Made by a program: the position numbers and the translations under genes. 64,000 nt of DNA from assembly GCA_963751835.1 (NCBI GenBank), contig CAVVWD010000011.1, positions 310,001 through 374,000 on the forward strand, in the 5' to 3' direction. This DNA comes from JACVRW01 sp963751835 (GTDB lineage: Bacteria > Actinomycetota > Thermoleophilia > Solirubrobacterales > Thermoleophilaceae). The notes under the pieces were generated by a model. That model was not told the origin of the DNA. It did no database searches and was given only the letters and a program-made list of their open reading frames with translations. Of this stretch, positions 1 to 7,988 are shown piece after piece (positions within the stretch are counted from its first letter, which is position 1; each line of letters starts with the position of its first letter).

Positions 1-1
1 C

Positions 2-436
2 AACCAGGGCTTCCTGATCGCGAAGGGCGGGCCAGCTGAGGGCGTGCAGTCGATCGCCGACATGAAGGGACTCCTGTTCGGGTTCCAGGCGGCCACCACC
101 GGCGGTGCCTACATCCAGGACAAGATCCAGCCCGACGAGCAGCCGCGGGAGTTCACGACGCTTCCCGCAGCCACCCAGGCGCTCGCCAACGGGCAGATCG
201 ACGCGTTCCTGATGGACGTGGCGATCGGCTCGCAGATCGTCAAGGCGCGCGGCGAGCAGATCGCCATGCCGGGCCAGTTCAAGACCGACGAGCAGTACGG
301 CGTGGTGTTCGAGAAGGGCAACCCCCTCAGGGCGGAGGTGAACAAGGCGATCGAGGCCCTCAAGGCCGACGGGACGCTCGAGCGGCTGCAGGCCAAGTGG
401 TTCCCCGGCACCGAGGACCTGCCCGCCCTGCAGTAG
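2..436 (+). CDS. Amino-acid ABC transporter substrate-binding protein (5' partial)
   Basis: This is the C-terminal part of a periplasmic-type binding protein. The frame is open from base 2, so the gene starts upstream of the window. The visible 144 residues hold the second lobe typical of solute-binding family 3: a segment about genome-wide common motif G-F-Q-A followed by a stretch on sampling residues, FLMD, and the late motif EKGNPLRAEVNKAIEALKAD, then a final KWF. Immediately downstream lie a permease (16-base gap) and an ATPase, so it is the ligand-binding component of a polar amino-acid importer. The exact ligand cannot be read from this fragment. Confidence 0.88.
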   Translation, partial: NQGFLIAKGGPAEGVQSIADMKGLLFGFQAATTGGAYIQDKIQPDEQPREFTTLPAATQALANGQIDAFLMDVAIGSQIVKARGEQIAMPGQFKTDEQYGVVFEKGNPLRAEVNKAIEALKADGTLERLQAKWFPGTEDLPALQ

Positions 437-451
437 CTTTCCGCGCTCCAT

Positions 452-1327
452 ATGTCCGGGATCGGCTTCGGCACTCCCATCGAGCCCGAGGGGCCCGCCG
501 GAACTGGGGCGCTCGACACGGCTCGCCGCGGCTCGCAGCGCCGCAACCTCGTCATCTCGACGGTCAGCACGGTGATCTTCTTCGCCCTGGTGATCGGGGT
601 GATCGCGGCGTCGCCGGGCGCCAACAAGGTCGTCGACTCGTTCTTTTCCACGACCGGCTTCAAGGACAGCTTCGAGCCGATCGCCGAGGGCTTCTGGCTG
701 AACGTGAAGCTGATGCTGGCGGCCGAGGCCTTCGTGCTCGTGCTCGGCCTGCTGGTGGCGGTGATCCGCAGCCTTCCCGGCCCGGTGCTCGCGCCATTGC
801 GGCTGGTCGCGCTGATCTACACGGACGTGTTCCGCGGGATCCCGCTCATTCTCGTGATCTTCATGGTCGGCCTCGGGCTGCCCGCGCTACGGCTCGAGTT
901 CTTCTCGACCCTGTCGGTGTTCACCTACGGGGTGATCTCGCTCGTGCTCGTCTACTCGGCCTACGTGGCCGAGGTCTACCGCGCCGGCATCGAGTCCATC
1001 CATCCAAGCCAGGCGGCGGCTGCCCGCTCGCTCGGGCTGACGCAGTTCCAGTCGATGCGCTTCGTGATCCTCCCCCAGGCCATCCGGCGTGTGGTCCCAC
1101 CGCTCCTCAACGACTTCATCGGGCTCCAGAAGGACACCGCGCTGATCGGCCTGCTCGGGCTGGTCGAGGTGGCCCGGGCGGCTGAGAACTACGCCGCCGA
1201 GACGTTCAACTTCACCGGCTACACGATGGCCGCGCTGCTGTTCATCGCAGTCACGATCCCTCTGGCGCGGACCACCGACTGGCTCATCGACCGCGACCGT
1301 AGGCGAATGGCCGGCGCGACCGCATGA
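452..1327 (+). CDS. Amino-acid ABC transporter permease (HisM/GlnP type)
   Basis: A 291-residue inner-membrane permease. After a cytoplasmic N-terminus there is a membrane span at about residues 30-50, then a core of several more spans. The EAA-like loop that docks the ATPase is clear (AARSLGLTQFQSMRFVILP, about residues 193-211), as is the preceding VYRAGIESI segment typical of polar amino-acid permeases. It overlaps the following ATPase by four bases (ATGA), so the two are translationally coupled. Only one permease gene is visible, which suggests a homodimeric membrane channel, unless a second lies upstream of the window. Confidence 0.92.
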   Translation: MSGIGFGTPIEPEGPAGTGALDTARRGSQRRNLVISTVSTVIFFALVIGVIAASPGANKVVDSFFSTTGFKDSFEPIAEGFWLNVKLMLAAEAFVLVLGLLVAVIRSLPGPVLAPLRLVALIYTDVFRGIPLILVIFMVGLGLPALRLEFFSTLSVFTYGVISLVLVYSAYVAEVYRAGIESIHPSQAAAARSLGLTQFQSMRFVILPQAIRRVVPPLLNDFIGLQKDTALIGLLGLVEVARAAENYAAETFNFTGYTMAALLFIAVTIPLARTTDWLIDRDRRRMAGATA

Positions 1328-2118
1328 ACGCCGCCGCGCCGGTTCTGCGCCTCGAGCAGGTCTACAAGCGCTACGGCGATGTCGAGGTCCTCAACGGCGT
1401 CGACCTGGACGTGGCGGAGGGCGACGTGGTCTGCCTGATCGGGGCGTCCGGCTCCGGCAAGTCGACGCTGCTCAAGTGCTCGAACCTGATCGAGCCGATC
1501 AGCGCCGGGCGGATCCTGCTCGAGGGCGAGGAGATCACCTCCGAGCAGACCGACCCCGACCGCGTGCGCCGCCACATCGGGATCGTCTTCCAGGCCTTCA
1601 ACCTGTTCCCGCACATGGACGTGATCTCCAACGTGACGCTGGCGCCGCGGCGCGTGCTCGGCATGCCGCAGCGAGCGGCGGAGGAGCGGGCGCGCGACCT
1701 GCTCGACCGCTTCGGGCTGGCGGAGAAGGAGGGCGAGTACCCCGACCGCCTCTCGGGCGGCCAGCAGCAGCGCGCCGCGATCGCGCGCGCGCTCGCGATG
1801 CAGCCACGGCTGCTGCTGCTCGACGAGGTCACGAGCGCGCTCGACCCGGAGCTCGTCGGCGAGGTGCTCACCGTGATCCGCGAGCTGGCCGAGACCGGCA
1901 TGACGATGGTGATCGCCACGCACGAGATGGGCTTCGCCCGGCAGCTTGCCGACCGCGTGTGCTTCCTCTACGAGGGCGTGATCCTCGAGCAAGGCCCGCC
2001 GGAGCGGCTCTTCGGATCCCCCCGGGAGGAACGCACCCAGGCCTTCCTCAAGCGCGTGACCGAGGCCGGCCGGGCGGCCGACCTCACGGCGGCGGAGCCG
2101 GGCGGAGCGGCGAGCTGA
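1324..2118 (+). CDS. Amino-acid ABC transporter ATP-binding protein (GlnQ type)
   Basis: A 264-residue ABC ATPase that energises the importer encoded just upstream. Walker A is GASGSGKST (residues 40-48), the Q-loop lies in IVFQAFNLFPHMDV, the signature is LSGGQQQR and Walker B is LLLLDEVTSALD followed by an ATHEMGFARQLADR switch region. NLFPHM and the HEMGFAR stretch are typical of polar amino-acid transporter ATPases (GlnQ/HisP/ArtP group). The C-terminal tail is about 15 residues longer than usual and Ala/Gly-rich. The gene ends at a strong hairpin terminator and closes the operon. Confidence 0.93.
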   Translation: MNAAAPVLRLEQVYKRYGDVEVLNGVDLDVAEGDVVCLIGASGSGKSTLLKCSNLIEPISAGRILLEGEEITSEQTDPDRVRRHIGIVFQAFNLFPHMDVISNVTLAPRRVLGMPQRAAEERARDLLDRFGLAEKEGEYPDRLSGGQQQRAAIARALAMQPRLLLLDEVTSALDPELVGEVLTVIRELAETGMTMVIATHEMGFARQLADRVCFLYEGVILEQGPPERLFGSPREERTQAFLKRVTEAGRAADLTAAEPGGAAS

Positions 2119-2121
2119 GCG

Positions 2122-2145
2122 CGCGGGCCGCCGAAGCGGCCCGCG
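2122..2145. terminator. Hairpin terminator with CGAA tetraloop between convergent genes
   Basis: A perfect 10-base inverted repeat (CGCGGGCCGC at 2122-2131 and its complement at 2136-2145) encloses the four-base loop CGAA. It starts four bases after the ABC ATPase stop and lies just before the stop of the opposite-strand sialidase-like gene, so it can end transcripts from both sides. There is no T-run, as is common for actinobacterial terminators. Confidence 0.7.
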
Positions 2146-2158
2146 GGACAGCTCCAGA

Positions 2159-3749
2159 TCAGCGAACCCGCACCGGGCCGTGGACCCCTCCTCCCTGCTT
2201 GACGAGGCGTGCGAGACGCCCGCGGGCGCTCGCGCGCGCCGTACGCCCGGCCGCCTGCGCCGAGCCGAAGCTGGGCTGCACCAGCGTCGAGAACACGTCG
2301 GTCCGGTTCGCGAGGTTGCCGCTATTCGCGGTCACGAACACCGGCGCGAACCGCCGGCCACTCGTGGCAAGGCCCTCGTAGTCGCCCACGAAGAAGCCGC
2401 CGGCGTCCGGGGCCGTCCGCATGTCGAACGAGCGCGCCGTCAGCCGTTGTCGGGGCGAGAAGCGGGCGTCGCCGCTGCGCGCCGCCGTGAACCAGTAGTC
2501 GGTGTTGAGCGGGCCACCCGACGGGTTATCGGAGGTGAAGTCGTAGTAGGTGACTCCCACCGCCCCCCGCTCGTCGACCTCGACGGAGCCGGTGAACGCC
2601 TGCGTCAGCTTGTTCTCGCTGACGCGCCTCGCGTCGCTCCAGGTGAGACCGCCGTCCGTCAGAGCTCGAGATCACGATCTGATCGTTGAAGAATGGCAGC
2701 GGAGCGGCCAGCGTGAAGCGGATGTCCTGCCACACGATGTGCAGGGTCTCCGAGCCGCGACGCGGGTCGGCGGCCGCCTCCGGAAGGATGTCGCCCGTGC
2801 GGACCGGGTGGCCGTCGGATGGGTCGATCACACCTTGGCCCTGCGCGGCGCTGCCGAAGAGAACATCGATGATGATCGGGGCAGACCAGGTGACTCCCTT
2901 GTTCGTGGAGCGCTGGATCGCCACCAGCGGCAGCCCGCGGTCTATCAGGTTGAAGACGTTGACGAGCGTGCCGTTGCCGAGCACCACGATCTGGTTGCCG
3001 ATCGTCTGGATGTTGCTGTTGTCGGGGAAGTCGAGGATCGTCCTGGTCGGCTCCCAGGTCCTGCCGCCATCGGTCGAGCGCGCGAACAGGGTGTCACCCG
3101 AGAACGGTGAGGCCGGATTGGCCGGGTCCTGCTGCTGAAGGCGATCCCAAACGGCATAGACGAAGCGCCGGTCGGTGGGATCGGCCGTGATCGACTCCTT
3201 GTCGTTGAACAGCTCGGCCGTGGTGTCGCGCTGGAGAGTCGTGATCCTGCCCCAGGTGCGACCGCCGTCGGTCGACCTCGACACGAGAACGGCGCTGATC
3301 GGGTTCGAGTCGTTGATCGACAGCGCGATCTGGTGGGCCGTGCCGTCAGGTCCGAAGCTCACCCACGGGTCGGTCGCCCGCTCGTAGTCGCCGCCGTTTG
3401 CGGCGTTGCCGCCGGCGCAGCGTGAGAACGGCGGCGGAGTGGGCCGCTCCCAGGAGTCCCCGCGATCAAAGGAGACCCCTGTGAGGTTCCCCTGGGCGCC
3501 GCCGTTGGACCACCGGTCCTGCTGCCAGACGGCGACGAGGTTGCGCCGGTCTTCTGGGTTCACGCTCACCCAGGGCTCGACCTCCGCGTTGCGGAAGACC
3601 GTGCCGGTCTGTGGCGCGCCGTTGCAGCCCGCAGCGAAGGGCGAGTCGCCGCTGACCCGCACCAGCGGACTCGACTGCGCCAAAGCGGCGCCGGCACCCC
3701 CTAACACGACCAGGACCAGGACTAGGAGAAGACCGGGCAGACGGCGCAT
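2159..3749 (-). pseudogene. Secreted sialidase/BNR-repeat protein, frameshifted
   Basis: The gene encodes an exported beta-propeller protein. I place the start at the ATG at 3749: MRRLPGLLLVLVLV begins a clean signal peptide ending near ALA-QS. Asp-box (BNR) motifs are visible, e.g. SFDRGDSWERP, SRSTDGGRTWG, ARSTDGGRTWE and STNKGVTWS, as in exo-alpha-sialidase-like propellers. At about 2652-2660 the frame breaks: the final Asp-box reads as SSDG then shifts. Reading resumes in another frame (SENKLTQAFTGSVEVD, VGVTYYDFTSDN) to the stop at 2159. The break coincides with a four-base tandem duplication (CCGTCCGT on the + strand); removing one unit restores SDGGLTW. It is either an inactivated gene or a sequence error. 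Enzymatic sialidase activity is not implied by the repeats alone. Confidence 0.75.
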
Positions 3750-3925
3750 GGCAGGCCCCCGTGCGGTGGAATTTCCCGCGCACACCGACGTCCTCCGGCA
3801 CACGCGGAGTGACGCCTTGGGGGTACCCAGGTCCGGCCGCTGCCAAGCCCTCCGGGCGCGCCAGGTTCGTGCCTGCTTTCATCAGCGCACGCCGTCGCAT
3901 TACACGAACGAGGAGAAGTGCAGCC

Positions 3926-5125
3926 GTGGATCTCGAGCTGAGCGCCGCCCAGGAGGACCTTCGCAGCCGCGCCCGTGCCCTCGCGGACGCGATCATGGAG
4001 CACGAGGAGGCCTGCGAGGAGCACAACGGGCTCCCGGAGGACGTCCACGCGCAGATCGCCGCCCGCGTGCGCGAGCTGCGCCTGAATGCGATCAACATGC
4101 CGGCGGACTGGGGCGGCCAGGGCCTCGGCGTGCTCGACCAGGTGCTGGTGCAGGAGGAGCTCGGCAGCCTCACCAACGCCCTCTGGGACACGGTCTGGCG
4201 CCCCGCGAACGCGCTCCGCGCCTGCACGCCCGCGCAGCGGGAGGAGTATCTCGAGCCCGCGATCCGGGGTGAGCGGCGGGATTGCTTCGCGGTGACCGAG
4301 GCGGGTGCGGGCTCCGACCCGTCGCTGATCGAGACGACCGCCGAGCCGGCGAACGGCGGCTACCGGATCAACGGCGAGAAGTGGTTCGTGACGGTCGGCG
4401 ACGTCGCCGACTTCCTGATCGTGCTCGCCCTGGTGCTGCCCGAGCGCACCCCGACGCTCTTCCTGGTCGACAAGGACACGCCCGGAGTGAACGTGCTGCG
4501 CACGCCGCGCTACATGCACACGTTCGTGTACGAGCACCCCGAGTTCGGCTTCGAGGACGTCGCGGTGCCCGAGAGCGCTGTGCTCGGCGGCGTCGGCGAG
4601 GGCTACGAGCTCACACGCGACTGGTTCGTCGAGGAGCGGCTCATGATCGCTGCCCGGGCCGTCGGCGCCGCCGAGCGGGCGCTGCGCGCGGCCGTCGACT
4701 GGGCCGGCGAGCGCGAGCAGTTCGGGCAGCCGATCATCGGCTACCAGCTGATCCAGGGGATGGTGGCCGACAGCGTGGTGGACATCGCGACCAACCGCGC
4801 GCTCGTGCGGCAGGTGGCCTGGGAGGCAGACCAGGGCCTCGACCGGCGCCTCCTCCACGGCAAGGCGGCCGTGGTCAAGCTGTCGGCCTCGGAGGCGGCC
4901 GGCCGGGTGGTCGACCGCGCCGTGCAGATCCTCGGCGGCCGCGGCTACATGCGCGAGAACCCGTGCGAGCGCCTCTACCGCGACCTGCGCGTCGACCGGA
5001 TCTGGGAGGGCACGAGCGAGATCCAGCGCGTGATCGTGGCCAACGAGGTCGCCAAGCGCGGCCTCGACGGCATCCTGTCCTACGGCACAGCGCCGGGGCT
5101 CGCCGTCGAGCCGGCGGCCGTCTGA
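3926..5125 (+). CDS. Acyl-CoA dehydrogenase
   Basis: A 399-residue FAD enzyme that introduces the alpha-beta double bond into an acyl-CoA. I chose the GTG at 3926, preceded by GAGGAG about ten bases upstream; an earlier in-frame ATG at 3761 adds 55 residues without family character. The FAD/substrate motif CFAVTEAGAGSDPS (about residues 114-127) and INGEKWFVT follow the family. The C-terminal RIWEGTSEIQR carries the Glu expected as the catalytic base, with Trp where Tyr is usual. RQVAWEAD and LGGRGYMRE are further family blocks. It ends base-to-base against the convergent acyl-CoA synthetase gene, and the neighbourhood suggests fatty or branched acyl-CoA breakdown. Chain-length preference is not readable. 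Confidence 0.93.
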   Translation: MDLELSAAQEDLRSRARALADAIMEHEEACEEHNGLPEDVHAQIAARVRELRLNAINMPADWGGQGLGVLDQVLVQEELGSLTNALWDTVWRPANALRACTPAQREEYLEPAIRGERRDCFAVTEAGAGSDPSLIETTAEPANGGYRINGEKWFVTVGDVADFLIVLALVLPERTPTLFLVDKDTPGVNVLRTPRYMHTFVYEHPEFGFEDVAVPESAVLGGVGEGYELTRDWFVEERLMIAARAVGAAERALRAAVDWAGEREQFGQPIIGYQLIQGMVADSVVDIATNRALVRQVAWEADQGLDRRLLHGKAAVVKLSASEAAGRVVDRAVQILGGRGYMRENPCERLYRDLRVDRIWEGTSEIQRVIVANEVAKRGLDGILSYGTAPGLAVEPAAV

Positions 5126-7168
5126 CTACAGCACGATCCGGGCGTCCAGCCCCAGGACGCCGTCCGGGAGCGCCAGCAGCGGGTTGATCTCGATCTCCGC
5201 GATCTCGGGATGCGCGGCGGCCACGCGCGACACGGCGGTCACGGCAGCGGCGGCGGCGCCAAGGTCGGCGGCCGGTCGCCCGCGCGCGCCGCGCAGGAGC
5301 GGCGCGGCGCCCAGCGACAGGAGCAGCTCGCGCGCCGTCGGCTCGTCCACCGGCGCCAGCGCCACGGCAACGTCACGCAGCACCTCCGTGTAGAGGCCGC
5401 CGAGCCCCACGAGGGCGACGGGGCCGAAGCGCGCGTCCCGGCGCACTCCGGCGAGCAGCTCCACTCCCTCGGAGAGCGGCGCCATGCGCTCGACAGAGAG
5501 CGCCGGGGGATCGAGGCGCTCGCGCAGGTCGCGGACTGCTGCGCTGAGCGCCCGCTCGTCCGCCAGCCCCGTGACGACGCCGCCCGCGTCCGACTTGTGA
5601 AGCAACCCGAGTGCCTTCAGGACCACGGGGTATCCGATCTCCTCCGCCGCCGCTGTGGCCTCCTCGGCCGTCTCGACCGTGCGCGCGTCCGCGAACGGGA
5701 CCCCGCCGGCCGCGAGGAGCGCCCGCGCCTCCGCGTAGCCGCCGGCCGCCACGGGCGCCGCGGCTTCCGGCAGCGGCGGCACGCCTCTGGGCGGCTGGGC
5801 GCGGCGCTCCGCCAGACGCCCCAGCACCGAGACCGTGCGCTCGATCGTCGGGTAGACCGGCACGCCGCGGGCGCGCAGCGCGCGGGCCGCGGCGGTCTGC
5901 GAGTGCATCGTCTGCATGAACAGCGGCAGCGAGCTCGTGGCCCCGGCCTGCGCCAGCGCCTCGGCGACGGCCGCCTCGGCCTGCTCCATCGCCTCGCCGT
6001 AGTCCGAGTAGCCGCCGAAGTAGCCCGTCACGAGCAGCGCGTCCACCTCGCCTGAGCCGAGCACTGCCCGCGCGCTCCGCTCGAAGGTGTGGATGTCGCT
6101 CTCGCCGCCGCCCGCGAGGTCGATCGGGTTGGCCACCGCCGCGGTGGCCGGCAGGCCGGCGCGCAGCTCGGCCCTCAGGTCGTCGCTCAGGGAGGGCAGC
6201 TCCAGCCCGGCGGTGCTGAGGAGGCCGGCCGCGATGCCGGCGTGACCGCCGCCGTCGGCCAGCACGGCCACTCTCCTGCCGCGCAGCGAGCCGGCGCCGA
6301 GCAGGCCCTGGGCGAGGTCGACGAGCTCCTGCGGCCCGCGCACCCGCTCCATGCCGGCCGCGCGGCAGGCGGCGTCGATCGCCGCCCCCTCGCTCGCCAG
6401 CGCTCCCGTGTGCGAGCGCACGGCGCGGGCCGCGGCCTCGGAGTGCTCGACGGCCAGCAGCACGACCGGCTTGCCCATGTGCGCGGCGTCCTCGGCGGCC
6501 GCCGCGAAGGCGCGGCCGTCCCTGAAGTCCTCCACGTAAACGGCGATCAGGTCGGTGCCGTCGTGCGCGGCCAGCTCGCGGATCAGTTCCGCGGCCTCGA
6601 GGTCGGCCTGGTTGCCGAGCGAGACGAAGCGCGAGAAGCCGAGCCCGGCGGCGGCGGCGAGCATGCCGACCTCGAGCGCGAGGTTCCCGCTCTGCGAGAG
6701 CAGGCCGATCGGGCCGCGGGGCAGGTCGTTCGGCACCAGCTCGAGCTCGGCGCCGGCGTCGAACACGCCGAGGCAATTCGGCCCCACGAGGACCACGCCG
6801 GCCTCACGCGCGCGGGCGGCGAGGGCGGCGTCGCGCTCTCCGCCCGCGTCGCCGTCGGCCTCGCCCGCCGTGATGACGACGAGCGCGCGCGACCCGATTG
6901 CGATCGCCTCGTCCACGCTCGCGTCGAGGGCCGCGGACGGCACCGCGAGCACCGTGAGCTCGGGCGCCTCCGGCAGTTCCCCGAGCGCGCGATGGGCCTG
7001 CACGCCCATCACCTCGCCCCCGCGCCGGTTGACCAGGTAGACCTTGCGGCGTCCGGCGCCACGCAGCGCTCCGCGAGCGAGCCAGTTGCCCCACTTGACC
7101 GGATCGTCCGAGGCCCCGACCACGGCGACGGACGCCGGTTCGAACAGCACGCTCAGGTCGCGTGGCAT
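5126..7168 (-). CDS. Acyl-CoA synthetase, ADP-forming (acetate-CoA ligase family), fused subunits
   Basis: A 680-residue protein combining the CoA-binding and ATP-grasp parts of NDP-forming acyl-CoA synthetases. The N-terminal Rossmann domain shows FEPASVAVVGASDDPVKWG, then PNCLGVFD and LLSQSGNLALEVG of the succinyl-CoA-synthetase-like domain. SHTGALASEGAAIDAA lies in the segment that carries the active-site His in this family. The ATP-grasp part begins near residue 500 (GYPVVLKALGLLHKSDAGGV) and ends with EIEINPLLALPDGVLGLDARI. The start is the ATG at 7168, eight bases after the SDR stop, so the two are cotranscribed. It probably activates or releases an organic acid linked to the adjacent acyl-CoA enzymes; the substrate is unknown. 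Confidence 0.9.
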   Translation of the reverse strand: MPRDLSVLFEPASVAVVGASDDPVKWGNWLARGALRGAGRRKVYLVNRRGGEVMGVQAHRALGELPEAPELTVLAVPSAALDASVDEAIAIGSRALVVITAGEADGDAGGERDAALAARAREAGVVLVGPNCLGVFDAGAELELVPNDLPRGPIGLLSQSGNLALEVGMLAAAAGLGFSRFVSLGNQADLEAAELIRELAAHDGTDLIAVYVEDFRDGRAFAAAAEDAAHMGKPVVLLAVEHSEAAARAVRSHTGALASEGAAIDAACRAAGMERVRGPQELVDLAQGLLGAGSLRGRRVAVLADGGGHAGIAAGLLSTAGLELPSLSDDLRAELRAGLPATAAVANPIDLAGGGESDIHTFERSARAVLGSGEVDALLVTGYFGGYSDYGEAMEQAEAAVAEALAQAGATSSLPLFMQTMHSQTAAARALRARGVPVYPTIERTVSVLGRLAERRAQPPRGVPPLPEAAAPVAAGGYAEARALLAAGGVPFADARTVETAEEATAAAEEIGYPVVLKALGLLHKSDAGGVVTGLADERALSAAVRDLRERLDPPALSVERMAPLSEGVELLAGVRRDARFGPVALVGLGGLYTEVLRDVAVALAPVDEPTARELLLSLGAAPLLRGARGRPAADLGAAAAAVTAVSRVAAAHPEIAEIEINPLLALPDGVLGLDARIVL

Positions 7169-7175
7169 GGCTCCG

Positions 7176-7982
7176 TCAAGTCTCGTGCGCGGGCGGCGTT
7201 TCGGCCAGCCCCCACGCGTCCGCACCGCCGTCGACAACGATCGTCGTGCCCGTGATGTAGGTGCCGCCGTCGGAAGCGAGGAACGCGATCAGGCTCGCCA
7301 CCTCCTCGGGCCGCCCGAGGCGCCCGAGCGGCACCGAGCGCTCCCACCCCTCCACCGCCTCGTCGCCGTACTCCCTCAGGGCCTCGGTGAGGATGGTGCC
7401 GGGCGCCACGCAGACGGTTCGAATCCCATGGCGGCTCCACTCGAGCGCGAGCCCGGAGGCCAGGTTGGCGACGGCCGCCCGGCCCGCGGAGGCGTGCGCG
7501 AAGCCCGGTATCCCACGCAGCGGGCTGAAGCCCACGAACACGATCAGCCCACCGCCGCCGGGGATCAGTGCCCGCGTGGCGACGGCGCGAGTGAGGTTCC
7601 AGACGGCCTCGACGGTCACGCGCTGGACCGCTCGCCAACCCTTCATGGAGATCTCCTCTGCCGGCGCCGAGAACTGCCCGCCGGCGTTGTTCACGAGCAC
7701 GTCGATCCGTCCGAAGCGCTCGAGCGCGGCTCCCACCACCCGGTCGACCTCGTCCTCCTCGCGCAGGTCGGCCGCCACCGCGAGGCAGTCGCCACCCAGG
7801 CGCTCGACCTCCTCCCTGACCTCCTCGAGCGGCTCGCTCCGGCGGCCGCACACGACCACGCCCGCACCCGTGGCGGCCAGCTCGAGCGCCGTGGCGCGGC
7901 CGATGCCGGTCCCGCCACCGCTGACCAGCGCGACCCTGCCGGCGTTGGCGTCATCGCGCAGCGGGGAGCTGTGGCCCGCCAT
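7176..7982 (-). CDS. SDR oxidoreductase of the enoyl-CoA/2,4-dienoyl-CoA reductase branch
   Basis: A 268-residue Rossmann-fold dehydrogenase. The cofactor motif is SGGGTGIGRA (residues 21-30), with CGRRSE after strand 2 favouring NADP(H), and NNAGGQF at 98-104. The canonical YxxxK is absent: the corresponding stretch reads HASAGRAAVANL (163-174), so Tyr is replaced and Lys is Arg. NNxGGQF, PAEEISMKGW and LALEWSRHGIR closely recall peroxisomal trans-2-enoyl-CoA reductase and 2,4-dienoyl-CoA reductases, which also lack the classical Tyr arrangement. It is the first gene of a pair with the ADP-forming synthetase and faces an acyl-CoA dehydrogenase, supporting an acyl-CoA substrate. I am confident in the family, less in the reaction. 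Confidence 0.88.
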   Translation of the reverse strand: MAGHSSPLRDDANAGRVALVSGGGTGIGRATALELAATGAGVVVCGRRSEPLEEVREEVERLGGDCLAVAADLREEDEVDRVVGAALERFGRIDVLVNNAGGQFSAPAEEISMKGWRAVQRVTVEAVWNLTRAVATRALIPGGGGLIVFVGFSPLRGIPGFAHASAGRAAVANLASGLALEWSRHGIRTVCVAPGTILTEALREYGDEAVEGWERSVPLGRLGRPEEVASLIAFLASDGGTYITGTTIVVDGGADAWGLAETPPAHET

Positions 7983-7988
7983 GCGGGA

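Noticed and set aside
3761..3925. N-terminal extension of the acyl-CoA dehydrogenase from ATG 3761
   Set aside because: The 55 added residues are Arg/Pro-rich and unlike the family; GTG 3926 has a good ribosome-binding site.
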